IMG/VR virus record: IMGVR_UViG_3300009285_000836
Span: 1-30,936 of that record
Reading direction: 5' to 3' (one strand)
DNA from: a virus
Length of the DNA: 30,936 nucleotides
Each line of letters opens with the position of its first letter. The first letter of the stretch is position 1. The notes beneath the pieces are model-generated. The model saw nothing but the letters and a program-made list of their open reading frames with translations. It did no database searches and was not told the origin of the DNA. The translations under genes were made by a program, and so were the position numbers. Positions 1 through 6,277 of this stretch are shown in pieces.

Positions 1-225
1 CTCGTGCAACTGGGCTACCCTATCCCGAACGGAATTACCGATTTGTATGGTGTGGAAACGCGGAGCGCGGTACACGCTTTTCAAAGAGACAATGGAATCG
101 TGGGGAACTTCGGACAGAACTTCGGGCCGAAGACACGACTCGCAATGAATCGTCGTCTCAATCCGGATGCGCCGTTCGGAGGTTCTTTCCTAACTTACCT
201 CGGTTCTCTTTTTTCAAACTCATGA
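1..225 (+). CDS. Peptidoglycan-binding domain protein, C-terminal part (5' end outside window)
   Basis: The reading frame is already open at base 1, so the gene starts upstream of the window and only about 74 C-terminal residues are visible. They contain a PG_binding_1-like unit: an LG/YP turn followed by a YGVETRSAVHAFQRDNGI stretch and then FGPKTRLAMNRRL, the usual pattern of G-x-x-T-x-x-A-x-x-x-F-Q seen in such domains. These three-helix domains attach endolysins or wall hydrolases to peptidoglycan, so the missing N-terminus may hold a catalytic domain. The stop overlaps the ATG of the next gene (ATGA at 222-225), indicating translational coupling in a lysis operon. The domain call is fairly safe. 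The enzyme type is unknown. Confidence 0.7.
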   Translation, partial: LVQLGYPIPNGITDLYGVETRSAVHAFQRDNGIVGNFGQNFGPKTRLAMNRRLNPDAPFGGSFLTYLGSLFSNS

Positions 226-581
226 TTGATTGGCTATTTTCTCTCTGGGATAATAGAGAACTTGGAGCCGAAAGAAGCTCGGGCTGGGCGGAAGATAGCA
301 GAAATGCAATTAAAGAAGCAAACAACTTGTGTCAGATGGGACTCCATAAACCGACACTTCTTAATCCATTGGCGACTCATCACATAAAAAGTTTCCACGA
401 GTTCCCGGAATTGGAGCGCGAATCAAGCAACTGGATTGTCTTGTGTAGGTTCCACCATTTTCTTCACGCCCACTTAAAAAACTGGTCGCGGAGCAATCTG
501 GGGATACAGGGAGATTGTGATGCCCTTAATGCTAAAATTAAGGGAACTATATACATGATAACACCTCATACTATAACATAA
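222..581 (+). CDS. HNH-nuclease-like protein, 3' end replaced by transposon sequence
   Basis: A 119-residue ORF with a histidine-rich core: C-Q-M-G near residue 37, then THHIKSFHEF, an NWIVLC segment and RFHHFLHAHLKNW. This spacing (HH...N..LC..HH...H) resembles HNH zinc-finger nucleases, which cut DNA and are common in phages; HNH activity is inferred. The ATG overlaps the previous stop. The last residues are not native: the transposon at 542 entered codon 107. Removing the transposon and one target duplication restores a frame ending K-I-K-L-stop, whose TGA overlaps the ATG at 3581. The ancestral protein was therefore 108 residues and coupled to the next lysis gene. The present tail of about 13 residues comes from the transposon end. 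Confidence 0.65.
   Translation: MIDWLFSLWDNRELGAERSSGWAEDSRNAIKEANNLCQMGLHKPTLLNPLATHHIKSFHEFPELERESSNWIVLCRFHHFLHAHLKNWSRSNLGIQGDCDALNAKIKGTIYMITPHTIT
534..541. repeat. Target-site duplication, left copy
   Basis: AAAATTAA lies directly before the left terminal repeat and is repeated exactly at 3570-3577 directly after the right one. Eight bases is the duplication length expected for the IS1595 family. Confidence 0.93.
542..566 (+). repeat. Left terminal inverted repeat of the transposon
   Basis: Starts GGGAACTATATACAT. The first 15 bases are identical to the inverted copy at the right end, positions 16-17 differ, and the next eight (TAACACCT) match again. Confidence 0.93.
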
Positions 582-652
582 AAAATACTATCCCCATAAT
601 TTTATAGGTCGCTTGCATTTCAAAATTTGTGGTATCCTAAATATGGTACTAG

Positions 653-725
653 TGCCCCAGCGGAGCTTCGAACTCCGTTTTGACGCTCCAAAGGCGTCCG
701 TACTGTCCAATTATACGACTGGGGC
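653..725 (-). tRNA. trnQ: tRNA-Gln (anticodon UUG)
   Basis: Read on the minus strand from 725 to 653, this folds as a complete 73-nt tRNA. The acceptor GCCCCAG pairs with CTGGGGC and is followed by discriminator A. The D-arm is GTAT/GTAC with GG in the loop. The anticodon stem GACGC/GCGTC encloses loop CTTTGGA (anticodon TTG). The variable loop is AAAA, and the T-arm CGGAG/CTCCG encloses TTCGAAG. The 3' CCA is not encoded. The gene lies inside the transposon boundaries, so it moves with the element. Short direct repeats GGTACTA flank it at 645-651 and 729-735. The anticodon reads CAA (and possibly CAG by wobble). It is not a suppressor. Confidence 0.92.
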
Positions 726-741
726 GTTGGTACTATCCTGA

Positions 742-780
742 CAGAAAATCCTCGCTTTGCGGGGATTTTCTGCTTTTAAT
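742..780 (+). terminator. Terminator-like hairpin between tRNA and transposase
   Basis: A 14-bp stem (CAGAAAATCCTCGC at 742-755 with GCGGGGATTTTCTG at 759-772, one G-T wobble) with a TTT loop is followed by CTTTT. It would stop rightward transcription coming from the interrupted lysis operon before it reaches the transposase. Confidence 0.65.
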
Positions 781-801
781 AGAAAATCCCATGCTGACTA
801 C

Positions 802-945
802 TGGAGCGCAAAAGTCAAAGTTTTTCAACCGAGACGCTTGCTAGGAGCGTTTGTGCGCTCCATGAGTCAAGACGGGAATGATTCTCTATTGGGTTTAAAT
901 CCTGTAAAGAAACAGCGACAATGACTCACTCAAACGCTACTAGCA
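802..945. repeat. Nested inverted repeats in noncoding transposon DNA
   Basis: No plausible gene is seen between 781 and 1047. The stretch contains TGCTAGGAGCGTTTG (839-853) facing CAAACGCTACTAGCA (931-945), 14 of 15 complementary. Inside it TGAGTCA (863-869) faces TGACTCA (922-928). A further pair TGGAGCGC (802-809) faces GCGCTCCA (855-862) and competes with the first. The alternative pairings suggest a folded RNA or a protein-binding cruciform. The function is unknown. Confidence 0.6.
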
Positions 946-995
946 TCATCAGTATAGAGTGTTCTACACCCTGCACAATACCCATTTTTGCCTTA

Positions 996-1029
996 TGTGG
1001 ATAACTGTTGTCTTATTTTGTTATCCACT
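996..1029. promoter_or_regulatory. Inverted pair of DnaA-box-like sites
   Basis: TGTGGATAA (996-1004, an exact inverted DnaA box) faces TTATCCACT (1021-1029, one mismatch). Together GTGGATAAC and GTTATCCAC form a perfect 9-bp inverted repeat with a 14-nt spacer, 19 bp upstream of the transposase -35 box. It could serve as a DnaA-responsive operator, a role inferred only from the match to the DnaA consensus. Confidence 0.5.
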
Positions 1030-1047
1030 TCTAGTGTTATCAGGTAC

Positions 1048-1076
1048 TTGACAGGACTTTTGTGTGGGTATAAGAT
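1048..1076 (+). promoter_or_regulatory. Sigma70-type promoter of the transposase
   Basis: TTGACA (1048-1053), a 17-bp spacer and TAAGAT (1071-1076). A start about seven bases after the -10 box falls at 1083, the A of the transposase ATG, so the transcript is predicted to be leaderless or nearly so. Confidence 0.7.
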
Positions 1077-1082
1077 AGAGGT

Positions 1083-2081
1083 ATGAAGAAAATAACAAAG
1101 AAAACGCCAAAAGAAATGAGTATCATTGAGTTTCTTACCAGTAAGTTCCCGAGCGAGGATGCCGCAGTCGCCTACTTTGAGATGAGGCGATGGAACGGCT
1201 CGGTTGAATGTCCGCATTGCGGGAGCGACCATGTATACAAAGTAAGCGGTTCGCAACCGCATAAATGCTCTTCTTGTAAGGTGAAGTTCACCTGTAAGAC
1301 GGGAACGATTATGGAAGGTAGCCATGTGTCCGTCCGCATGTGGCTCTTGGCGATGTTTCTTATGGGCACGGCTCGCAAAGGCATCTCGTCCATTGAAATG
1401 GGTAAACAACTCGGCGTGACTCAAAAGACGGCGTGGTACATGGCGCATCGCATCCGCGAATCGTGCACCGAAGCGGCGAAACTGCGCGGCATCATAGAAG
1501 TGGACGAAGTGTATATCGGGGGAAAGGAAAAGAACAAGCACGCCAATAAGCGCATCCGCAAGGGGCGCGGTGTCGCCAACAAAATACCAGTAGTCGGCTT
1601 GCGCTCGCGGACAGGCAAAGTGATAGCGCGGGTAGTTCCGAACACGAGCAAGCGCACATTGGAGAATTTTATTTCCAAGAATGTTGCCGCCAAGAGCGCG
1701 GTATTTACGGATGAGCACAAGTCATACCGAGGATTGAAAAAACTCGGCTACAAGCATCACACTGTCAATCATAGCAAGGGCGAATATGTAGACGGCATCA
1801 CGAACACGAACGGTATGGAAAGTTTCTGGGCGTTATTCCGTAGGGGTTTGATGGGCACATTCCACAGCGTGAGCAAGAAACATTTACAACGCTACATGGA
1901 TGAGTTCAGTTTCCGCTCCTCTCGCAATCTCTCGCTTTCATTCATTGACGCGGTGTGCATGAAAGCATCTAGTGGCTCGCTTCCCTATCGTACGCTCACG
2001 GGCGGAAAGCCCGTAGCGGTTCGGCTGTCTCATGTTCTGTCCCCGATCTCGCCGATGCGTTATACTATGGCTATACGCTGA
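1083..2081 (+). CDS. IS1595-family (ISXO2-like) DDE transposase
   Basis: A 332-residue protein with the standard two parts of this family. The N-terminal zinc ribbon has CPHC near residues 43-46 and CSSC near 61-64, followed by CKTGTIMEGSHVSVRMW. The C-terminal RNase-H-like core carries IIEVDEVYIGG (first Asp), VFTDEHKSYRGL (second Asp) and a GMESFWALFRRG segment holding the third acidic or Asn position. Length is typical and no frameshift is seen. It cuts and pastes the element that ends in the 25-bp inverted repeats found here, and the 8-bp target duplication agrees with the family. The ATG is chosen because it lies at the predicted transcription start. The methyltransferase gene begins two bases after its stop. 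Confidence 0.93.
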   Translation: MKKITKKTPKEMSIIEFLTSKFPSEDAAVAYFEMRRWNGSVECPHCGSDHVYKVSGSQPHKCSSCKVKFTCKTGTIMEGSHVSVRMWLLAMFLMGTARKGISSIEMGKQLGVTQKTAWYMAHRIRESCTEAAKLRGIIEVDEVYIGGKEKNKHANKRIRKGRGVANKIPVVGLRSRTGKVIARVVPNTSKRTLENFISKNVAAKSAVFTDEHKSYRGLKKLGYKHHTVNHSKGEYVDGITNTNGMESFWALFRRGLMGTFHSVSKKHLQRYMDEFSFRSSRNLSLSFIDAVCMKASSGSLPYRTLTGGKPVAVRLSHVLSPISPMRYTMAIR

Positions 2082-2082
2082 T

Positions 2083-2865
2083 ATGTCCCCACGCCAAACA
2101 CAAATCATTGAGCCGCTACAGGAAACTTTTGAGCAAATCGTGGAAGCCGTAGCGAGAAAACCGAGAACCGTATTTTCTAATGGACGGCATCTGCAACAGC
2201 CCGACTTCAAGATACCCGAGGGATTGAAATTAGATGCTCGGCAGAAAATGGAGGGCTTGAAAATGCTCAAAGCAATATCAGCCGCAAGCGTGCCTCTTGT
2301 GTTCTTTGACCCGCAGTATCGCTCTGTCATGGACAAACAGAAGTACGGCAACGAAGGCGAGCAACGGGGCATGGAGCGAGCCGAACTGCCGCAGATGACT
2401 AACAAGACCATCCATAAGTTCATTGAACAAATAGAGCGCATCCTCATGCCCTCGGGACACTTGATGCTGTGGGTAGACAAATACATAGTCGTGTCAGGCA
2501 TCCACGCATTATTAGAGGGTAGTTCTCTGCAACTGGTGGACATGATTACATGGAATAAGAAACGCATGGGCATGGGTTATCGCTCCCGCCGCTACTCCGA
2601 ACATCTTGTCGTCTTGCAGAAACTTCCTGTGCGAGCAAAGGGCGTGTGGCGCATCCACGACATTCCTGATGTGTGGGACGAGAAAATAGAGAATGGCGAT
2701 AAAAACCACACGCACGCCAAGCCGCCACGCCTACAACAAACGCTTATCCGCGCTGTTACGAATAAGAATGATGTCGTAGTAGACCCTGCCGCAGGGGGAT
2801 ACTCTGTTCTCACAGCCGCACTTGCTACCGAGAGACATTTCCTCGGATGCGATATACTGGGCTGA
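2083..2865 (+). CDS. DNA adenine/cytosine-N4 methyltransferase (transposon cargo, RM partner)
   Basis: A 260-residue amino-methyltransferase. Catalytic motif IV reads FFDPQY (about residues 74-79, with Gln in place of the usual second Pro) and precedes the AdoMet-binding motif I VDPAAGGYSV near the C-terminus, which is the order of the beta class. The middle contains SGHLMLWVDKY, ITWNKKRMGMGYRSRR and a KPPRLQQTLIRA segment found in this class. It would protect DNA at the site cut by the neighbouring nuclease. The start at 2083 follows the transposase stop by one base; an upstream in-frame ATG at 2032 lies inside the transposase gene and is less likely. Its stop is directly followed by the nuclease ATG. 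Recognition sequence cannot be predicted. Confidence 0.88.
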   Translation: MSPRQTQIIEPLQETFEQIVEAVARKPRTVFSNGRHLQQPDFKIPEGLKLDARQKMEGLKMLKAISAASVPLVFFDPQYRSVMDKQKYGNEGEQRGMERAELPQMTNKTIHKFIEQIERILMPSGHLMLWVDKYIVVSGIHALLEGSSLQLVDMITWNKKRMGMGYRSRRYSEHLVVLQKLPVRAKGVWRIHDIPDVWDEKIENGDKNHTHAKPPRLQQTLIRAVTNKNDVVVDPAAGGYSVLTAALATERHFLGCDILG

Positions 2866-3546
2866 ATGGCTCTCATAGAAGACGCAAAAGGACGGCGTGA
2901 GGGACAATCACCGAGCGGATATACCCGCTTATTCGGCATCTTTGCTCTCGGCAATCTCATGTCTCGCGTACAGGGCGCAGTTATCGCGTCAGGCAACGAA
3001 CTGGAAGACATGATATGGGAGCGTGTGAAATATCCGATAGCCGACCTTGACGAGTTCATCTCCAAGACCATCCACACAAGCGAGAATAAAACCTATGTGG
3101 CTACCAAAAATCAAATCAAAAAGAGCAAGAGTATCAACTCAAAATACGAACCTGATTTCATAGCGTTCAATCCGTCCTCGCGCCATTGTTATATCGTGGA
3201 AGTAAAAGACGGCGACACTTTTGATACCAAAAAATCGGCGGGAGAACATATAACACTCCACAATTTCAACAATGATATTTCACAGTCGCTCCCATATTCC
3301 ACGAGCATCCACATGTGCTGTTTCAACTCACCAACGCGCGAAGAGCCATTCTATGGTCTTAAAAAGAAGTTCGCTTTGCAAGAACTTTTAACAGGTAAAG
3401 AATTGGGCAATTTATTTGGCTTTGATTACGATGAAATAGTGGAAATGCGCACGAGCGACCAGCAGAGTAATTTGGATTATTTCATCCGTGCTATTCTTGC
3501 GATTGACAATATCCGCAATATGATAGTAAAGCGGCTCAAAGGTTAG
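2866..3546 (+). CDS. PD-(D/E)XK restriction endonuclease candidate (transposon cargo)
   Basis: A 226-residue protein with a clear PD-(D/E)XK core: EPDFIAF (Pro-Asp at 96-97), a 14-residue gap, then YIVEVKDGDTFDTKKS (Glu112-Val-Lys114). An acidic helix NELEDMIWE (44-52) is the usual N-terminal element of the fold. The gene starts immediately after the methyltransferase stop, so the two form an operon of the type II restriction-modification kind. Type II nucleases diverge strongly, so sequence alone gives the fold and context gives the function. Its stop codon falls at the inner edge of the right terminal repeat, so the operon is packed tightly against the end of the element. No damaging change is seen. 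Confidence 0.8.
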   Translation: MALIEDAKGRREGQSPSGYTRLFGIFALGNLMSRVQGAVIASGNELEDMIWERVKYPIADLDEFISKTIHTSENKTYVATKNQIKKSKSINSKYEPDFIAFNPSSRHCYIVEVKDGDTFDTKKSAGEHITLHNFNNDISQSLPYSTSIHMCCFNSPTREEPFYGLKKKFALQELLTGKELGNLFGFDYDEIVEMRTSDQQSNLDYFIRAILAIDNIRNMIVKRLKG

Positions 3547-3569
3547 GTGTTAAGATGTATATAGTTCCC
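3545..3569 (-). repeat. Right terminal inverted repeat of the transposon
   Basis: The reverse complement begins GGGAACTATATACAT, identical to the left end for 15 bases and matching in 23 of 25. Confidence 0.93.
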
Positions 3570-3577
3570 AAAATTAA
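3570..3577. repeat. Target-site duplication, right copy
   Basis: AAAATTAA, identical to 534-541. Joining the two flanks through one copy restores the original HNH stop overlapping the ATG at 3581. Confidence 0.93.
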
Positions 3578-3580
3578 ACT

Positions 3581-4147
3581 ATGATTGACTACAACATAGG
3601 ATGGATAGTAGGAATTATCGCGGCAATCGCAGGAGCATATACCGCCTTTGCTCGTGTCTATAAGTTCGGTCCCTTTTTAGAGAAAGAAGCCCCCACAAGC
3701 CCCGAATCCACAGAAACGCCCCCTATTACTAATATCACAGAAACTATGCCTACAAAGCCAGATTTAAGCCCCACAACGTATCCTAAAGCTACCCTAGAGA
3801 ACTTTCTTTTAGCAATCCGCGATTTTGAGGGGAAACCGGGCGACCAGAACTACAGACTGAATAATCCGGGCAACTGCCGGTATAATCCAACTGGCTATCT
3901 TCCCATCTACGGAAAGGTGGGGCGCTCACCAAATGGCTTCGCCGTCTTTTCTTCTTATGAAATAGGGTGGAAATATCTCACACGGATGGTTGAAGGACAG
4001 ATAAGCAAACATCCGAATTGGTCTATATTGGATTTCGTAAATAACTACGCTCCCGCGAGCGACAACAATCCTGTACTAAATTACGCCAATTTTATCGCAA
4101 AAAGACTGGGTGTGTCGGTAGATTTCAAGATGAAAGGATTGGTTTAG
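3581..4147 (+). CDS. Membrane-anchored lysozyme-like peptidoglycan hydrolase
   Basis: A 188-residue protein. Residues 7-25 (GWIVGIIAAIAGAYTAFAR region) form one membrane segment. Residues 35-65 are a Pro/Thr-rich linker. The C-terminal domain has DFEGKPGDQNYRLNNPGNCR, then FAVFSSYEIGWKYL and YAPASDNNPVLNYANFIAKRLGV. The E-G...R-x-N-N-P-G-N and G-x-A-V-F patterns occur in phage lysozyme-like/virion hydrolase domains, with the Glu of DFEG as a plausible catalytic acid. It probably cuts peptidoglycan while tethered to the membrane. In the ancestral phage its ATG overlapped the HNH stop. The transposon now separates them by 3 kb, so expression must come from elsewhere or from transposon read-through. 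Confidence 0.7.
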   Translation: MIDYNIGWIVGIIAAIAGAYTAFARVYKFGPFLEKEAPTSPESTETPPITNITETMPTKPDLSPTTYPKATLENFLLAIRDFEGKPGDQNYRLNNPGNCRYNPTGYLPIYGKVGRSPNGFAVFSSYEIGWKYLTRMVEGQISKHPNWSILDFVNNYAPASDNNPVLNYANFIAKRLGVSVDFKMKGLV

Positions 4148-4219
4148 TTGTCCACAATGGGGTTATCTGCGGGGCCAGGAGTGCGCTATACTGGGGAGGT
4201 TAAACATAACATTACTTCT

Positions 4220-4408
4220 ATGAGTACCACGGTCTCTGCGGTATTTCTCCAGCTCGCCGTTGTGTTTCTTCCGATGATTGGTATACAAGTTGGCTCCGAC
4301 CAGCTTACAGTAGCAATCCAAACAATCACTGTTGTTGTTACTGGTCTTTGGATTTGGCTCCAGAGGGTACAGCGTGGTGATATTGGGATATTTGGCGTAA
4401 GACACTAA
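4220..4408 (+). CDS. Holin-like small membrane protein
   Basis: Starting at the ATG at 4220 the product has 62 residues with two hydrophobic segments (about 7-24 and 31-51), a short polar turn between them, and a charged Arg-containing C-terminus (LQRVQRGD). Size and topology suit a class II-type phage holin, which makes the membrane lesion that lets endolysin out. The frame is open back to 4148, but the extra N-terminal part is polar and lacks a good start. A TATACT box at 4190 could feed a transcript with a short leader. It sits between two wall-degrading enzymes, which supports the role. Holins share little sequence, so this is a context call. Confidence 0.65.
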   Translation: MSTTVSAVFLQLAVVFLPMIGIQVGSDQLTVAIQTITVVVTGLWIWLQRVQRGDIGIFGVRH

Positions 4409-4431
4409 AGGACAACTAACACCCTCCGCCC

Positions 4432-4818
4432 ATGTTGGCGGTACTTGGTCTTATGTTCCTCGGGTTTGACCCGAGTGTCCTTACCATACCTCCCGAGATG
4501 ATGGTCGTACCAGAACATCTGAAAGAATGGACGGTTGAAGAAATGAAAAATCTCGCAACCGAAAAAGCGAAAGAACATCATCTGAAAGTAAACCGATTTT
4601 TGGAGGTCATTGACTGTGAAAGCGGATGGAATCCAGATGCGGAAGGCGACTTCATCAAAGGGAAACCGACCAGTTTCGGGCTTGCACAGTTCCATTATCC
4701 GGAGCGATGGGGTCTCTCTACTTCATCGGCAAAGAATCCGCAGATAGCATTAGAAACTATGGCGCAAGCGTGGGAGGACGACCGTTATTCAGAGTGGAGT
4801 TGTTGGCGTCCCGGATAA
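4432..4818 (+). CDS. Transglycosylase/lysozyme-like endolysin
   Basis: A 128-residue protein with a hydrophobic start (MLAVLGLMFLGF) and a goose-type/SLT-like catalytic domain: VIDCESGWNPDAEGD (Glu of CESGWNP as the expected catalytic acid), FGLAQFHYPERWG, and ALETMAQAWEDDRYSEWSCW. The E-S-x-W-N-P...G-x-x-Q pattern is the signature of soluble lytic transglycosylase-like enzymes. It would cleave the glycan strands after the holin opens the membrane. It is the last gene of the lysis operon, followed about 130 nt later by a terminator. The hydrophobic start may act as a signal-arrest segment. The start at 4432 has no strong ribosome site and could be different. Confidence 0.75.
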   Translation: MLAVLGLMFLGFDPSVLTIPPEMMVVPEHLKEWTVEEMKNLATEKAKEHHLKVNRFLEVIDCESGWNPDAEGDFIKGKPTSFGLAQFHYPERWGLSTSSAKNPQIALETMAQAWEDDRYSEWSCWRPG

Positions 4819-4950
4819 CTCTTCTTCTCTTCTGCTTACAATCCCAGCATGTCGCCTTCTTTACTTGTAGCGAGCGTTGCACTTTTACGGAACACCATTG
4901 ACAATTTATGGTTTGATATTTTATGGATATGGGATGCTCTCTGACAAGCC

Positions 4951-4975
4951 GACCCGATATGTCGGGTCTTTGTGC
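4951..4975 (+). terminator. Terminator after the lysis operon
   Basis: GACCCGA (4951-4957), loop TATG, TCGGGTC (4962-4968), then TTTGTG. A 7-bp GC-rich stem with a short T-rich tail, 130 nt beyond the endolysin stop. Confidence 0.6.
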
Positions 4976-5077
4976 GTCGGGGAAATGAGTATTATCCGTT
5001 TGCATACATGGTTTTTCTTTTGATTCTACGATGACGCAGAAGGGAGGCTTGTGCAGTTTCCTGCCCCTATAGTATAC

Positions 5078-5110
5078 ACAAAAAGAACAGGCAAGTTATC
5101 CACTTGCCTG
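5078..5110 (-). terminator. Terminator at the end of the leftward early operon
   Basis: Stem CAGGCAAGT (5088-5096) with ACTTGCCTG (5102-5110) and a five-base loop. On the minus strand it is followed by TTCTTTTTG, a proper U-tract. It lies just past the stop of the last leftward gene. Confidence 0.8.
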
Positions 5111-5116
5111 CCTCGG

Positions 5117-5440
5117 CTACAGCGAGACTTCCCCCTTCCGCCAGACGACCTTTTGCTTCAGGTCATTCAGGTCGGTGAAGTCGGCTTCGACGACGACTTG
5201 CGGTTCAAAACCGTTGTCATCGTAGATTAGCATATAGCCAACCATCTCATCATTCGTTACGTCAATATACAAGACGCACGGACGGACGAGTGGTTTGTCT
5301 TTCCCCATAACGTAGAGCATGTCCACGTTACAGGTTGCGGTTGCGATAGGCACTTTCCCTTTCAGGATTTCCTGTGCAAACACTTCCACGGTTACTCCGA
5401 GAAGGAGTAGCAATCCGAAGACAATCAAGAGCTTTTTCAT
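5117..5440 (-). CDS. Secreted or membrane-tethered small protein of unknown function
   Basis: A 107-residue protein with a classic signal peptide: MKK, a long hydrophobic run (LLIVFGLLLLLGVTVEV) and a FAQ cleavage region, giving a mature part of about 84 residues. The mature part is beta-rich with two cysteines (ATCNVDM and VRPCVLYID) that could form a disulphide. An AAGGAG ribosome site six bases before the ATG fixes the start. It is the last gene of the leftward block and is followed by a terminator. Secreted phage proteins of this kind sometimes change the cell surface or inhibit superinfection, but nothing in the sequence identifies the role. Confidence 0.75.
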   Translation of the reverse strand: MKKLLIVFGLLLLLGVTVEVFAQEILKGKVPIATATCNVDMLYVMGKDKPLVRPCVLYIDVTNDEMVGYMLIYDDNGFEPQVVVEADFTDLNDLKQKVVWRKGEVSL

Positions 5441-5464
5441 CGCGTTCTCCTTCTAAAAGAAATG

Positions 5465-5647
5465 CTAATGAACGAATCCGGCCATACGCCGAACATTCTC
5501 GGCGCGTTGTTCGGTTTCCCTCCTTTCCTCCTGAACCTTTGCGTAGCATTCTGGATGAAAAAACCAGTGGTACGCGGAGTTGTTAAGTCTTTCGGGTATA
5601 CAGGCTTCGCCCGATTCGATTGATTCCTGACACAAATGACATATCAT
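5465..5647 (-). CDS. Zinc-finger-like small protein
   Basis: A 60-residue protein with MICHLCQ (CxxC) at the N-terminus and HWFFHPECY (H..H..C) about 25 residues later, the ligand spacing of a small treble-clef or LIM-like zinc site. The rest is a charged helix (EERRETEQRAENVRRMA). AAGGAG six bases upstream of the ATG at 5647 decides the start over the GTG one codon earlier. The gene lies directly downstream of the noncoding structured stretch at about 5700-6130, so that stretch may be part of its leader. The function is unknown; a role in nucleic-acid or protein binding is inferred. Confidence 0.7.
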   Translation of the reverse strand: MICHLCQESIESGEACIPERLNNSAYHWFFHPECYAKVQEERRETEQRAENVRRMAGFVH

Positions 5648-5699
5648 CACATTCTCCTTATCAAGGAACTGGCGTGAAGTGCTTGGAACGAGAGGTGAG

Positions 5700-6130
5700 A
5701 CTAATGAATACTCACAAGCGAATCATAATACTCTGTTGTTCGGTCACGTACCTCCAGCTAATATAATCTTCCGGAGTTAATGTACGGGTGGAGTGGTTAC
5801 CACCAAGAGCATACAGCCATCATTAAAGAAGTTTCTTTATAGACGATTTGTGCCCTTCTTACGATACTGAACGATACTTTGAGTTTCCCCGCAGTACCGA
5901 AACGGGTTGTACGACCCGCGTTTGTTTAACCTTACAAAGTACTATGTCTACAACTTGTCGTTTCGGCTTTTCAGCCTAGCAACAATGCCTTACTAGCTGG
6001 CGACCAGTTAATTCGGCCACTCCCGATTCAAGCACTCCATCTCTCCCCAGAATAGCACGCTATTTCTGCGTCAAACGACTTGTCCCCGCGAGTAGGTCGC
6101 CATCAGTAGTCGCAATGTTACTTATAACCT
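5700..6130 (-). ncRNA. Candidate large structured RNA, no family assigned
   Basis: About 480 bases without a credible ORF on either strand lie between two leftward genes. Read on the minus strand they hold several pairings. TACT + TGGCGACC (near 6107-6095) pair with GGTCGCCA + AGTA (6005-5992 region), giving 12 bp with a small internal loop. A hairpin GGCT-GAAA-AGCC (5977-5966) has a GNRA loop. Others are AATAG-CGTG-CTATT (near 6063-6050) and CGGGT/ACCCG (near 5920-5905). CGTAC + CTCC pair with GGAG + GTACG (5786-5747). A GTCGTTT/AAACGAC pairing would cross the first helix as a pseudoknot. Boundaries are approximate. It could be a free RNA or a long leader of the gene at 5647. Confidence 0.5.
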
Positions 6131-6132
6131 AT

Positions 6133-6228
6133 TTAGTATACCCTAGATTTTAGCACTTTATCCATTGCGCTCGGTTCCTCCCATTTCCACGGATAATCAT
6201 CTGTTTTCCTCTCGGGGTTTTCTTCCAT
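6133..6228 (-). CDS. Very small hypothetical protein (31 residues)
   Basis: An acidic/charged 31-residue ORF starting MEENPERKTDDYPWKWEEP and ending SRVY. An AGGA element lies about eight bases before the ATG. It fits between the structured stretch and the 53-residue gene upstream, all leftward with the same coding style. The last codons contain GGTATACTAA, which resembles the -10 boxes of this phage and could also start the downstream RNA. The function is unknown. Confidence 0.5.
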   Translation of the reverse strand: MEENPERKTDDYPWKWEEPSAMDKVLKSRVY

Positions 6229-6277
6229 ACTATTTATCCTTTAGATACTGATAACAGAGCAATAAAATCAGATACAC

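Larger units (their letters stand above)
542..3569 (+). mobile_element. IS1595-family transposon carrying tRNA-Gln and a restriction-modification pair
   Basis: A 3,028-bp element delimited by 25-bp terminal inverted repeats (542-566 and 3545-3569, 23 of 25 matching, first 15 identical) and flanked by a perfect 8-bp target duplication. It contains, left to right, a tRNA-Gln gene on the minus strand, a terminator-like hairpin, a noncoding stretch with nested inverted repeats, an ISXO2/IS1595-type transposase, a DNA methyltransferase and a PD-(D/E)XK nuclease. IS1595 elements with passenger genes are known as a class. This combination of cargo is what makes it unusual. The exact duplication and reconstructable target suggest a fairly recent insertion into the phage lysis operon. 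Confidence 0.93.

Noticed and set aside
993-1718. Long minus-strand ORF of 241 codons opposite the transposase
   Set aside because: It is the antisense of a complete, recognisable transposase and has no family pattern of its own.
2032-2082. Longer N-terminus for the transposon methyltransferase
   Set aside because: It would overlap the transposase 3' end and the extra residues look random; the ATG at 2083 fits the operon spacing.
1938-2573. Minus-strand ORF of 211 codons
   Set aside because: It runs opposite the transposase end and the methyltransferase, both supported by motifs; composition is that of a shadow frame.
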